Shown here: positions 1-5,915 of the stretch, piece after piece
How positions within the stretch are numbered: position 1 is the stretch's first letter
Layout of the letters: each line of letters starts with the position of its first letter
NCBI GenBank assembly: GCA_900556645.1
Contig: USPJ01000016.1
Coordinates: 1 to 11,338, forward strand
Direction of reading: 5' to 3'
DNA from: an uncultured Lachnospiraceae bacterium
Lineage (GTDB): Bacteria; Bacillota_A; Clostridia; Lachnospirales; Lachnospiraceae
DNA length: 11,338 nt
The notes under the pieces: model-generated
The model's database searches: none
What the model was told of the DNA's origin: nothing
The model's input: only the letters and a program-made list of their open reading frames with translations
Position numbers and translations under genes: made by a program

Positions 1-72
1 AGCCCACGAGCCGTAAGGCATGATTCGGTGAAATTCCGAAGCCGACAGTATAGTCTGGATGAAAGAAGATGC
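1..72 (+). promoter_or_regulatory. FMN riboswitch (RFN element), 3' part only
   Basis: This is the 3' half of the FMN-binding aptamer that controls riboflavin genes; the 5' half lies before the window. The conserved RFN segments are visible in order: a GCC/GGC stem with a GTAA tetraloop (10-19), a TTCGG/CCGAA hairpin around TGAAATT (24-40), the invariant GCCGACAG block (41-48), and AGTCTGGATGAAAGAAGATG (53-72). FMN binding is known to stabilise the aptamer and favour a downstream terminator. The position ahead of ribD and the two terminators that follow fit transcriptional attenuation of ribD-ribE-ribBA-ribH. The exact 3' end of helix P1 cannot be set because its 5' strand is missing. A perfect 7-bp hairpin (76-82 with 86-92, loop GAA) follows at once and may belong to the expression platform. 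Confidence 0.95.
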
Positions 73-111
73 ATAGAACTGCGAAGCAGTTCCCTTGTGA
101 TGATTTATTAA

Positions 112-142
112 GCTCTGAAATGTAGCCATTTCAGAGCCTTTT
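112..142 (+). terminator. Riboswitch-linked intrinsic terminator 1
   Basis: A perfect 11-bp stem pairs GCTCTGAAATG (112-122) with CATTTCAGAGC (127-137) around a TAGC loop, followed by CTTTT. It lies 40 bases after the aptamer, where the switchable terminator of an FMN riboswitch is expected. The TCTGAAAT part of the 5' arm (114-121) could also pair with a second ATTTCAGA at 145-152. That is a possible alternative fold, but no clear antiterminator can be proven from what is visible. Confidence 0.85.
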
Positions 143-175
143 ATATTTCAGAACGAAGTTACTATATAAAAATAC

Positions 176-209
176 GTGAAAGTGCGTGTGACAGATAGAA
201 AGATGCATA
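176..209 (+). repeat. Possible degenerate repeat of the riboswitch 3' end
   Basis: This stretch repeats in the same order three short blocks of the aptamer 3' end. GTGAAA (176-181) matches 28-33, GACAG (190-194) matches 44-48, and the 10-mer AAGATGCATA (200-209) matches 66-75. The middle is shortened by about ten bases, and the paired stems of the aptamer are not preserved, so it is not a functional second riboswitch. It lies between the two terminators. It may be the scar of a partial tandem duplication, or chance similarity in short AT-rich sequence. Confidence 0.3.
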
Positions 210-217
210 CATATTAG

Positions 218-249
218 AAAAGCCCTGAATATGATATTCGGGGCTTTTT
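218..249 (+). terminator. Intrinsic terminator 2 in the rib leader
   Basis: AAAAGCCCTGAATA (218-231) pairs with TATTCGGGGCTTTT (235-248) around a TGA loop. The stem is 14 bp with one T-G wobble and runs straight into a run of five T. It ends 43 bases before the ribD start. With the terminator at 112-142 it makes two terminators in series between the aptamer and the operon. It could be a second stop point under the same riboswitch, or the remains of an older leader. Confidence 0.85.
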
Positions 250-292
250 AATTGTGGAAAAAGCATCGGAAAAGTCAGAAAGAAGTGAGAAG

Positions 293-1411
293 ATGACAGC
301 AGAAGATTATATGCGGATTGCAATCGAAGAAGCGAAGAAGGGAGCGGGATTTACCAATCCGAATCCTTTGGTGGGAGCGGTACTGGTAAAGGACGGCAAG
401 GTAATCGGGAAGGATTACCATCACAGATGTGGTGAATTTCATGCAGAGCGAAATGCAATTTTAAATTGTAAGGAGGACTTACATGGGGCAGCCATCTATG
501 TGACGTTAGAGCCTTGCTGCCACTATGGAAAGACACCGCCCTGTACGCAGATTATCATAGACAGCGGAATTACAGAGGTCTATATCGGTTCCTATGACCC
601 GAATCCGAAGGTAAACGGAGGAGGAATCAAACAACTGAAGGATGCAGGAATTAAAGTATATACAGAAGTGCTGAAAGAAGAATGTGATGGGTTAAATCCG
701 GTATTTTTCCACTACATAGAAACCAAGGAACCCTATGTGGTATTAAAATATGCCATGACGGCAGATGGTAAGATTGCCACTTATACAGGAGCCTCCAAAT
801 GGATTACGGGAGAGGCTGCCAGAGCCAGAGTGCAGCAGAGCCGTAAAATCTACAGCGGAATCATGGTGGGAATCGGAACCGTATTAGCAGACAATCCCCT
901 GTTGACCTGTCGATTGGAAAATGCATTAAATCCCACACGGATTATCTGTGACAGCAGGTTGCGGATACCGTTGGATTCCAATATCGTCAAAACCGCAAAG
1001 GAAGTACCTACCATCATTGCCACGGCGAAGATAGAGAGAGAAGAACAGCAGATAGAAAAACGAAAGCTGCTGTGTCAGGCGGGATGTGAAGTATTGGAAC
1101 TTCCATCAGACGAAAAGGGATTGGATTTAAAGGAACTGATGAAGCAACTGGGAGAAAAAGGAATTGACAGCATTTTATTGGAGGGTGGCAGCCAACTGAA
1201 TTTTTCAGCCTTGCAGGCGGGAATCGTCACCAAGGTGGAAAGCTATATCGCACCAAAGATTTTCGGGGGAGCAGAGGCGAAGACTCCGGTAGGAGGAAAA
1301 GGTGTGGAGCTTCCGCAGGAGGCATACCGATTGAAAAATCCAAAAATCACACAGATAGAAGAAGATATTTTGATTGAATGGGAGGTGGAAAAATGTTCAC
1401 CGGAATTGTAG
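293..1411 (+). CDS. ribD: RibD: bifunctional pyrimidine deaminase/reductase
   Basis: RibD catalyses the second and third steps of the pyrimidine branch of riboflavin synthesis: deamination of the diaminopyrimidine ribosyl phosphate, then NADPH-dependent reduction of the ribosyl chain. The N-terminal cytidine-deaminase-like domain (about 1-145) has the zinc site HAE (H50, E52) and PCC-(8)-C (C75, C84). The C-terminal reductase domain shows SKWITGEAAR (168-177), GIGTVLADNP (193-202) and LLEGGS (295-300). The length of 372 residues is normal. The ATG at 293 is chosen because it gives the usual RibD N-terminus (MTAEDYMRIAIEEAKKG). An in-frame GTG at 254 lies only 5 bases after terminator 2 and has no ribosome binding site. 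The binding site at 293 is itself weak (AAGTGAG), which could limit translation. The 3' end overlaps ribE by 19 bases. Confidence 0.96.
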   Translation: MTAEDYMRIAIEEAKKGAGFTNPNPLVGAVLVKDGKVIGKDYHHRCGEFHAERNAILNCKEDLHGAAIYVTLEPCCHYGKTPPCTQIIIDSGITEVYIGSYDPNPKVNGGGIKQLKDAGIKVYTEVLKEECDGLNPVFFHYIETKEPYVVLKYAMTADGKIATYTGASKWITGEAARARVQQSRKIYSGIMVGIGTVLADNPLLTCRLENALNPTRIICDSRLRIPLDSNIVKTAKEVPTIIATAKIEREEQQIEKRKLLCQAGCEVLELPSDEKGLDLKELMKQLGEKGIDSILLEGGSQLNFSALQAGIVTKVESYIAPKIFGGAEAKTPVGGKGVELPQEAYRLKNPKITQIEEDILIEWEVEKCSPEL

Positions 1412-2043
1412 AAGAGATGGGTACCATAGCCGGAATCCAAAAGGGAGCTAAATCAGCGGTGCTTACCATACAGGCCGAAAAGGTATTTTCCGACATCCAT
1501 ATTGGAGACAGCATTGCCTTAAACGGTGTCTGCCTGACCGTAACTTCCTTTAGCGGGAATACCTATACCGCAGATGTGATGAACGAAACCCTGCGGCGAA
1601 GCTCTTTGGGCAGCCTTACCATCGGAAGTAAAGTGAATCTGGAACGTGCCATGGCGGCAAACGGAAGATTCGGCGGACACATCGTATCGGGGCACATTGA
1701 CGGAACAGGAACCATTACCAAGGTGGAAAAGGATGACAATGCCATCTGGTATACCATAGCGGCAGAGGAAAATCTCATGAAATATATCGTGGAGAAAGGC
1801 TCCATTGCCATAGATGGAATCAGCCTGACCGTGGCAAAGCGGAGTGATATGGATTTTTCCATATCCATGATTCCCCATACTGCCAAGGAGACGGTATTGT
1901 CCCAGAAAAAGCCGGGAGATATTGTGAATCTGGAAAATGACATTGTGGGCAAATATATTGAACAGCTCATGCATTACGAAAAGAAAGAAGAAAAAAAAGA
2001 AAGCCGTCTGACCAAAGAATTTTTATTGCGGGCAGGCTTTTAG
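1393..2043 (+). CDS. ribE: RibE: riboflavin synthase, alpha subunit
   Basis: Riboflavin synthase dismutates two molecules of 6,7-dimethyl-8-ribityllumazine to riboflavin plus the diaminopyrimidine that is recycled by RibH. The protein has the expected 216 residues and two tandem lumazine-binding barrels. The N-terminal barrel starts with the hallmark MFTGIVEE and carries NGVCLTV (44-50). The second barrel carries GGHIVSGHIDGTG (94-106), DGISLTV (141-147) and MIPHT (159-163). The C-terminal tail is lysine- and glutamate-rich (about 196-206), as often seen in the trimerisation helix. The start is fixed by MFTGIVEE and by GGAGGT at 1381-1386, which lies inside ribD. An in-frame ATG 15 bases upstream is rejected because it sits before that binding site. 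The 19-base overlap with ribD suggests translational coupling. Confidence 0.97.
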   Translation: MFTGIVEEMGTIAGIQKGAKSAVLTIQAEKVFSDIHIGDSIALNGVCLTVTSFSGNTYTADVMNETLRRSSLGSLTIGSKVNLERAMAANGRFGGHIVSGHIDGTGTITKVEKDDNAIWYTIAAEENLMKYIVEKGSIAIDGISLTVAKRSDMDFSISMIPHTAKETVLSQKKPGDIVNLENDIVGKYIEQLMHYEKKEEKKESRLTKEFLLRAGF

Positions 2044-2055
2044 GAGGAGATAAAT

Positions 2056-3264
2056 ATGTTTCAATTTAATACAGTTGAGGAAGCACTGGAAGATTTAAGA
2101 AATGGAAAGCTGATACTGGTAACGGATGATGAGGACCGGGAAAATGAAGGAGACTTAATCTGTGCCGCAGAGTTTGCCACCACAGAAAACGTCAACTTTA
2201 TGGCAAGCCATGCCAAGGGACTGATTTGTATGCCTATGAGTGAGAAAATCATTCGGAAATTACAGATTCCTCAGATGGTAAGCAACAATACGGACAACCA
2301 TGAAACCGCTTTTACCGTATCCATTGACCATGTGGATACCACCACCGGAATTTCCGCAGCGGAGCGTTCCATTACCGCCATGAAATGTGTGGAGGAGGAT
2401 GCAAAGCCGGAGGACTTCCGAAGACCGGGACACATGTTTCCATTGCTGGCAAAACCAAATGGCGTATTGGAACGAAACGGTCATACCGAAGCGACCGTAG
2501 ACCTGATGAAGCTGGCAGGCTTGAAGGAGTGTGGACTCTGCTGTGAAATCATGCGGGATGACGGAACCATGATGCGGACACCGGAGTTAATAGAGATGGC
2601 AAAGAAATACAATCTGACCTTTATTACCATTCGTGCATTGCAGGAATACCGCAAGGTACATGACAAGCTGGTGGAGCAGATGGCAGCAGTAAAAATGCCT
2701 ACCAAATACGGCGATTTCCGTGCTTACGGCTATGTCAACAAATTAAACGGCGAGCATCACGTGGCATTGGTAAAAGGTGATATTGGCGACGGAGAAGATG
2801 TGCTTTGCCGGGTACATTCCGAATGTCTCACCGGAGATGTCTTCGGTTCCGAGCGTTGTGACTGCGGTGACCAGTTTGCGAAAGCCATGGAGGAAATCGA
2901 AAAAGAAGGAAGGGGAATTTTACTCTATCTTCGTCAGGAGGGAAGAGGAATCGGACTGATCAATAAGTTAAAAGCCTATGAGCTTCAGGAAAAGGGAATG
3001 GATACCGTAGAAGCCAATCTGGCATTGGGCTTTGATGAGGATGAGAGAGAATATTATATCGGAGCACAGATTTTAAGAGATTTGGGAGCCAAATCCTTAC
3101 GGCTTCTGACCAACAATCCATTGAAAATTGAAGGGTTGGAGGACTTTGGACTGACCATCAAAGAGCGTGTACCGATTCAGATAGATGCGACCCCATATGA
3201 CAAATTTTATCTGATTACCAAGAAAAATAAGATGGGACATATCCTGGATTATCAGGAGAAATAG
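2056..3264 (+). CDS. ribBA: RibBA: DHBP synthase / GTP cyclohydrolase II fusion
   Basis: This bifunctional enzyme opens both branches of riboflavin synthesis. The N-terminal domain (about 1-200) makes 3,4-dihydroxy-2-butanone 4-phosphate from ribulose 5-phosphate. It shows the acidic loop [10 protein letters not shown] (24-33), HTTGIS-like DTTTGIS (94-100), RRPGH (122-126) and the GHTEATVDL segment (142-150). The C-terminal domain (about 205-402) is GTP cyclohydrolase II. It has the zinc cysteines in [15 protein letters not shown] (C257, C268, C270), RQEGRGIG (293-300) and LTNNPLK (351-357). The length of 402 residues is normal and both active sites look intact. A strong AGGAGGAGATA (2042-2052) precedes the ATG, 12 bases after the ribE stop. 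The stop codon lies in a small stem-loop. Confidence 0.97.
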   Translation: MFQFNTVEEALEDLRNGKLILVTDDEDRENEGDLICAAEFATTENVNFMASHAKGLICMPMSEKIIRKLQIPQMVSNNTDNHETAFTVSIDHVDTTTGISAAERSITAMKCVEEDAKPEDFRRPGHMFPLLAKPNGVLERNGHTEATVDLMKLAGLKECGLCCEIMRDDGTMMRTPELIEMAKKYNLTFITIRALQEYRKVHDKLVEQMAAVKMPTKYGDFRAYGYVNKLNGEHHVALVKGDIGDGEDVLCRVHSECLTGDVFGSERCDCGDQFAKAMEEIEKEGRGILLYLRQEGRGIGLINKLKAYELQEKGMDTVEANLALGFDEDEREYYIGAQILRDLGAKSLRLLTNNPLKIEGLEDFGLTIKERVPIQIDATPYDKFYLITKKNKMGHILDYQEK

Positions 3265-3280
3265 AATGTCACACATTCTA
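3262..3280 (+). other. Stem-loop spanning the ribBA stop codon
   Basis: TAGAATGT (3262-3269) and ACATTCTA (3273-3280) form a perfect 8-bp inverted repeat with a CAC loop. The first three bases are the ribBA stop codon. No T-run follows (ACTATTAAAAAAG), so it is not an intrinsic terminator. It may act as an RNA stabilising or processing element in the 79-base gap before ribH. The role is inferred; only the symmetry is seen. Confidence 0.5.
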
Positions 3281-3343
3281 ACTATTAAAAAAGTAAGGAC
3301 AGTACATTAGCAAAAAATATAAAAATAAAAAGGAGATTTCATT

Positions 3344-3811
3344 ATGAACGTATTTGAAGGAAAAGTAGTATCAGAAGGAATGAAGGTAGGCATTGTAGCC
3401 GCAAGATTTAACGAGTTTATCGTAAGCAAATTGGTAGCCGGAGCAGAGGATGCACTTCTTCGCCATGATGTAAAAGAAGAGGACATTGATTTGGCATGGG
3501 TGCCGGGAGCATTTGAGATTCCTTTAATTGCTTCCAAGATGGCAAAAAGCGGAAAATATGATGCAGTAATCGCACTGGGAGCAGTTATCCGTGGTTCCAC
3601 AACCCACTATGATTATGTATGTAGCGAGGTTTCCAAGGGAATTGCCAATGTATCCTTAAACTCTGATATTCCGGTAATGTTCGGTGTTATTACCACAGAA
3701 AACATTGAGCAGGCAATCGAGCGTGCCGGAACAAAAGCCGGAAATAAAGGATATGACTGTGCAATGGGTGCCATTGAAATGGTAAACTTAATCCGCAATA
3801 TCGAAAAATAA
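3344..3811 (+). CDS. ribH: RibH: 6,7-dimethyl-8-ribityllumazine synthase
   Basis: Lumazine synthase condenses the pyrimidine from RibD with the four-carbon phosphate from RibBA, giving the substrate of RibE. All family marks are present in 155 residues: RFNEFIV (21-27) with the substrate-stacking aromatic F22, PGAFEIP (54-60), [14 protein letters not shown] (79-92) with catalytic H88, FGVITTEN (113-120) with F113, R127, and the phosphate-binding GTKAGNKG (129-136). The numbering matches the Bacillus enzyme, whose active site uses H88, F113 and R127. AAAGGAG lies just upstream of the ATG with an 8- to 9-base spacer. The gene is separated from ribBA by 79 AT-rich bases, the widest gap in the operon. 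Clostridial and Bacillus RibH usually assembles into 60-subunit capsids around RibE trimers, so high expression relative to RibE would be useful. Confidence 0.97.
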   Translation: MNVFEGKVVSEGMKVGIVAARFNEFIVSKLVAGAEDALLRHDVKEEDIDLAWVPGAFEIPLIASKMAKSGKYDAVIALGAVIRGSTTHYDYVCSEVSKGIANVSLNSDIPVMFGVITTENIEQAIERAGTKAGNKGYDCAMGAIEMVNLIRNIEK

Positions 3812-3868
3812 AGAATATGTAAAATTCTTGTAAAAAAACAAAGAAAAGATATACATTTTTGTTTTCCG

Positions 3869-3877
3869 TGTTATAAT
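3869..3877 (+). promoter_or_regulatory. Extended -10 promoter for mgsA
   Basis: TGTTATAAT is a perfect extended -10 motif (TG, one base, TATAAT). The expected start of transcription is near 3884, giving a leader of about 40 bases before the mgsA start. The -35 region (3849-3854, ATATAC) is poor, as is common for extended -10 promoters. No strong terminator separates ribH from this point, so read-through from the rib operon into mgsA is also possible. Confidence 0.6.
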
Positions 3878-3922
3878 GAACCTGTGAAAAAGAAGAGAGA
3901 AGAAGAGAAAAGGAGGTTTATT

Positions 3923-4393
3923 ATGAGTAAAAACCTATTGACGTTGACGATTGGAAAACAGAAAAGTATTGCATTAATTGCACATGATGGAAAGAAAGAA
4001 GACTTGATTAGCTGGTGTGATGAACACAAAGAGATTTTGAGCAGGCATTTTTTATGCGGAACAGGAACCACCGCCCGCATGATAACCGATAGAACCGGAC
4101 TTCCGGTAAAAGGCTACAACAGCGGTCCTCTGGGAGGAGACCAGCAGATTGGAGCAAAGATTGTGGAAGGAAGAATTGACTTTGTAGTATTCTTTTCCGA
4201 TCCGCTGACAGCGGCACCTCATGACCCAGATGTAAAGGCATTGCTGCGTGTGGCACAGGTATATGACATACCGATTGCCAATAACCGTGCGACGGCGGAC
4301 TTTATGATTACCTCACCGTTGATGAATCAGGAATATGATCATGATGTGATTGATTTCCAGAGAAATATTGCAGAACGTGCAAACAGTTTATAG
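3923..4393 (+). CDS. mgsA: MgsA: methylglyoxal synthase
   Basis: Methylglyoxal synthase converts dihydroxyacetone phosphate to methylglyoxal and phosphate, a cytoplasmic bypass of lower glycolysis used when phosphate is short or sugar phosphates build up. The 156 residues match the family length. The active-site residues line up with the E. coli enzyme with a shift of two: H21, D73 in GGDQQIG (71-77), D93 in FFSDPL (90-95), H100 and D102 in PHDPDV. GTGTT (46-50) is the phosphate-binding loop. The ATG is chosen because AAAGGAGG lies just upstream at 3910-3916. An earlier in-frame GTG at 3884 coincides with the likely transcription start and adds only lysine/glutamate codons. The gene converges on the minus-strand gene at 4409 with 15 bases between the stops. 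Confidence 0.95.
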   Translation: MSKNLLTLTIGKQKSIALIAHDGKKEDLISWCDEHKEILSRHFLCGTGTTARMITDRTGLPVKGYNSGPLGGDQQIGAKIVEGRIDFVVFFSDPLTAAPHDPDVKALLRVAQVYDIPIANNRATADFMITSPLMNQEYDHDVIDFQRNIAERANSL

Positions 4394-4408
4394 GAATCAG
4401 GAAAAAAT

Positions 4409-4834
4409 TTATTGTTTGTTATAATACTTCATACCTTCTTCCGGTTTAAAATAGGTACGTATGTAACCGTCAGAAGAGACAACCACAAGCTCGTTGGTGT
4501 CTACGGCATAATAAATGTCATCATCGCCCTCTTTTTCCTGTTTGTGCAGCACAGCAAAGGTGTGGATGACACGATTGGCTTGCTCTTCATATTCCTCAGG
4601 AGTGTCATAATGAAATTTATCTTTGTGTTTCTCATATTGTTCCAGTAAATGTTCTTCATCACGAAATGTATAGGTTTTCTGCCTTTTTTCTTTGGTTTCT
4701 GCAATTTCCGCGGTGTTAAAAAAACCTGAACCAGATTCGGTAAGAAGCTTGTTGACTCCAACGCCTATAATCACAACAATTACAAACACAAGCATTAAAC
4801 GCACAAATGGGCTTTTTGGATTTTTTTGATTCAT
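4409..4834 (-). CDS. Membrane-anchored protein with BECR-like C-terminal domain
   Basis: The 141-residue protein has a short basic N-terminus, one hydrophobic helix (about 12-29) and a hydrophilic rest that should face outside the membrane (positive-inside rule). Residues about 59-139 read like the small nuclease-like domain often found at the C-terminus of phage head-morphogenesis proteins and polymorphic toxins (BECR fold: barnase, EndoU, colicin E5/D, RelE). The matching elements are a helix with KH (K69, H70), TPEEYEEQAN (78-87), a charged insert, then YYAVDTNELVVVS (108-120) and the strand pair DGYIRTYFKP (122-131). This match is from memory of the family pattern, not a search. RNase activity is not shown; other options are a decayed or non-catalytic scaffold or substrate-binding domain. 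The start abuts the methyltransferase stop with no gap, and its binding site lies inside that gene, so the two are coupled. Confidence 0.7.
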   Translation of the reverse strand: MNQKNPKSPFVRLMLVFVIVVIIGVGVNKLLTESGSGFFNTAEIAETKEKRQKTYTFRDEEHLLEQYEKHKDKFHYDTPEEYEEQANRVIHTFAVLHKQEKEGDDDIYYAVDTNELVVVSSDGYIRTYFKPEEGMKYYNKQ

Positions 4835-5695
4835 CTATATCACCTCCCATCTTCCGCTGGCACCGCACGGAAGTACTAATCCGTTGGAGGATACCGGGAG
4901 GCCGATTTCATCGGCACTGACTTTTCCATTCAGGTGTCCCAGTTCCGTTCCTAGCATATATGCCAGAACTGCCGGTTGTAAACCAGTAGTGTAAGAGTTA
5001 ATCAAAAAGAATAGAGGGTCATCAGACAGGAGCTGAGTACACAGCTTTACCAGAGGATGAATTGCCTCTTCTATTTTCCAGATTTCTCCCTTTGGACCTC
5101 GTCCATAGGATGGCGGGTCCATGATGATGGCATCGTAGTGATTGCCTCGGCGGATTTCCCGTTCTACGAATTTTACACAGTCATCTACCAGCCAACGGAT
5201 GGGAGCGTCCTTTAAACCGCTGGCAACGGCATTTTCCTTTGCCCATGTCACCATGCCCTTGGAAGCATCCACATGAGTAACGGAGGCACCTGCCGCTGCG
5301 GCAGCGAGCGTGGCACCACCGGTGTAAGCAAAGAGATTCAAAACCTTTATGGGGCGGTTAGCCTTTTTGATTTTAGCACCGAACCAATCCCAATTTACTG
5401 CCTGTTCAGGAAAAAGTCCTGTGTGTTTAAAACTAAAAGGCTTTAAATGAAAAGTCAAATCACGGTAATGTAAATCCCACTGTTCCGGCAAGTCAAAAAA
5501 TTCCCACTCTCCTCCGCCTTTCTTACTGCGGTGGTAGTGGCCGTTTTTCTGCCGCCAGCCCTTTTCTGTTTTTGGAGTATCCCAGATAACCTGTGGGTCG
5601 GGACGGACCAGAATATAATTTCCCCAACGCTCCAGCTTTTCCCCCCTTGAGCAATCAATCACTTCATATTCATTCCAATGATTTGCAATCCACAT
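4835..5695 (-). CDS. RlmI-like class I SAM-dependent methyltransferase
   Basis: The protein (286 residues) is a Rossmann-fold methyltransferase of the RlmI/RlmK-related group that methylates rRNA bases. Seen in order: a beta-rich N-terminal part with FKHTGLFPEQ (89-98), SAM motif I NLFAYTGGATLAAAAAGA (120-137), motif II HVDAS (141-145), VDD (170-172), and the target-base motif MDPPSYGRG (192-200). The C-terminus ends GRWEVI. It lacks the N-terminal PUA domain of E. coli RlmI. DPPSY fits cytosine-5 or related base methylation of RNA, but the substrate cannot be read from sequence. The N-terminus is preceded by AGGAAGG on the minus strand (about 5704-5710). The stop codon is directly followed by the start of the small membrane protein. 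The promoter region carries a long palindrome. Confidence 0.88.
   Translation of the reverse strand: MWIANHWNEYEVIDCSRGEKLERWGNYILVRPDPQVIWDTPKTEKGWRQKNGHYHRSKKGGGEWEFFDLPEQWDLHYRDLTFHLKPFSFKHTGLFPEQAVNWDWFGAKIKKANRPIKVLNLFAYTGGATLAAAAAGASVTHVDASKGMVTWAKENAVASGLKDAPIRWLVDDCVKFVEREIRRGNHYDAIIMDPPSYGRGPKGEIWKIEEAIHPLVKLCTQLLSDDPLFFLINSYTTGLQPAVLAYMLGTELGHLNGKVSADEIGLPVSSNGLVLPCGASGRWEVI
4839..4848 (-). promoter_or_regulatory. Ribosome binding site inside the methyltransferase gene
   Basis: On the minus strand GGGAGGTGAT (4848 down to 4839) is an almost complete complement of the 16S 3' end. It lies within the last codons of the methyltransferase gene. The GGAGG core is 8 bases from the ATG at 4834. 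It fixes the start of the downstream membrane protein and shows that its translation is tied to that of the upstream gene. Confidence 0.75.
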
Positions 5696-5747
5696 AATTG
5701 TTTCCTTCCTGTATTTCTATTCCGAAAAATATCCTGTTTTTTGATGC

Positions 5748-5775
5748 ATTTCTACTATATAATAATAGTAGAAAT
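5748..5775. promoter_or_regulatory. 28-bp palindrome, candidate operator
   Basis: ATTTCTACTAT (5748-5758) and ATAGTAGAAAT (5765-5775) are perfect 11-base inverted arms around ATAATA. The spacer, read on the minus strand, is TATTAT, a good -10 for the methyltransferase unit. The palindrome therefore covers the core promoter as a repressor site would. A second, overlapping inverted repeat (AAATAGT 5772-5778 with ACTATTT 5787-5793) extends it. The element is too AT-rich and lacks a T-run to be a terminator. MarR- and TetR-type dimers bind sites of this kind; the MarR gene at 10843 is one candidate binder. Confidence 0.6.
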
Positions 5776-5788
5776 AGTATACAGTCAC
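5759..5788 (-). promoter_or_regulatory. Likely promoter of the methyltransferase unit
   Basis: On the minus strand GTGACT (5788-5783, four of six bases matching TTGACA) and TATTAT (5764-5759, five of six matching TATAAT) are spaced by 18 bases. Transcription would start near 5752 and give a leader of about 57 bases. The -10 coincides exactly with the spacer of the palindrome at 5748-5775. A plus-strand TATAAT at 5758-5763 also exists but has only a poor -35. Confidence 0.4.
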
Positions 5789-5852
5789 TATTTTACACAC
5801 ATTAGAAGCAAAAGTAAAATAAAAAATGAGACAGGAGAGAGTATTTGTATAC

Positions 5853-5881
5853 TTGACACGCAAGAAGTGGTTGGGTATCAT
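5853..5881 (+). promoter_or_regulatory. Strong sigma-A-type promoter of the YhgE/Pip operon
   Basis: TTGACA (5853-5858) is a perfect -35. After exactly 17 bases comes TATCAT (5876-5881), five of six for the -10. Transcription would start near 5888, 28 bases before the first gene's start and just ahead of its ribosome binding site (AAAGGAG, 5904-5910). The hexamer GTATAC touches the -35 (5847-5852) and recurs 70 bases upstream at 5777-5782, which may be part of a regulator site. Confidence 0.75.
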
Positions 5882-5915
5882 ATTACAATGGTTAAAGCAC
5901 GGAAAAGGAGCAATT

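Noticed and set aside
254..292. Upstream GTG start that would add 13 residues to RibD
   Set aside because: It begins 5 bases after the second terminator, has no ribosome binding site, and the added residues are not part of the RibD family. The ATG at 293 gives the normal N-terminus.
1519..1974. Long antisense open frames opposite ribE (151 and 135 codons)
   Set aside because: They mirror a well-supported gene, have no ribosome binding site or recognisable protein features, and are explained by codon use on the other strand.
3832..3865. AT-only stem (AAAACAAAGA with TTTTTGTTTT) between ribH and mgsA as a terminator
   Set aside because: The stem has one G-C pair and a long A-rich loop and overlaps the region upstream of the mgsA -10. 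It is too weak to call as a rib operon terminator. The smaller AAGAAT/ATTCTT hairpin at 3811-3829 has no T-run either.
4409..5695. Toxin-antitoxin or restriction-modification pair
   Set aside because: The methyltransferase resembles RNA base methyltransferases rather than DNA modification enzymes. The small protein is membrane-anchored and lacks a restriction endonuclease motif or an adjacent immunity gene.
5826..5915. Upstream ATG that would add 30 residues to the first YhgE/Pip protein
   Set aside because: It lacks a ribosome binding site and lies before the TTGACA/TATCAT promoter, so the main transcript would not contain it. The start at 5916 has AAAGGAG and the usual YhgE/Pip N-terminus.
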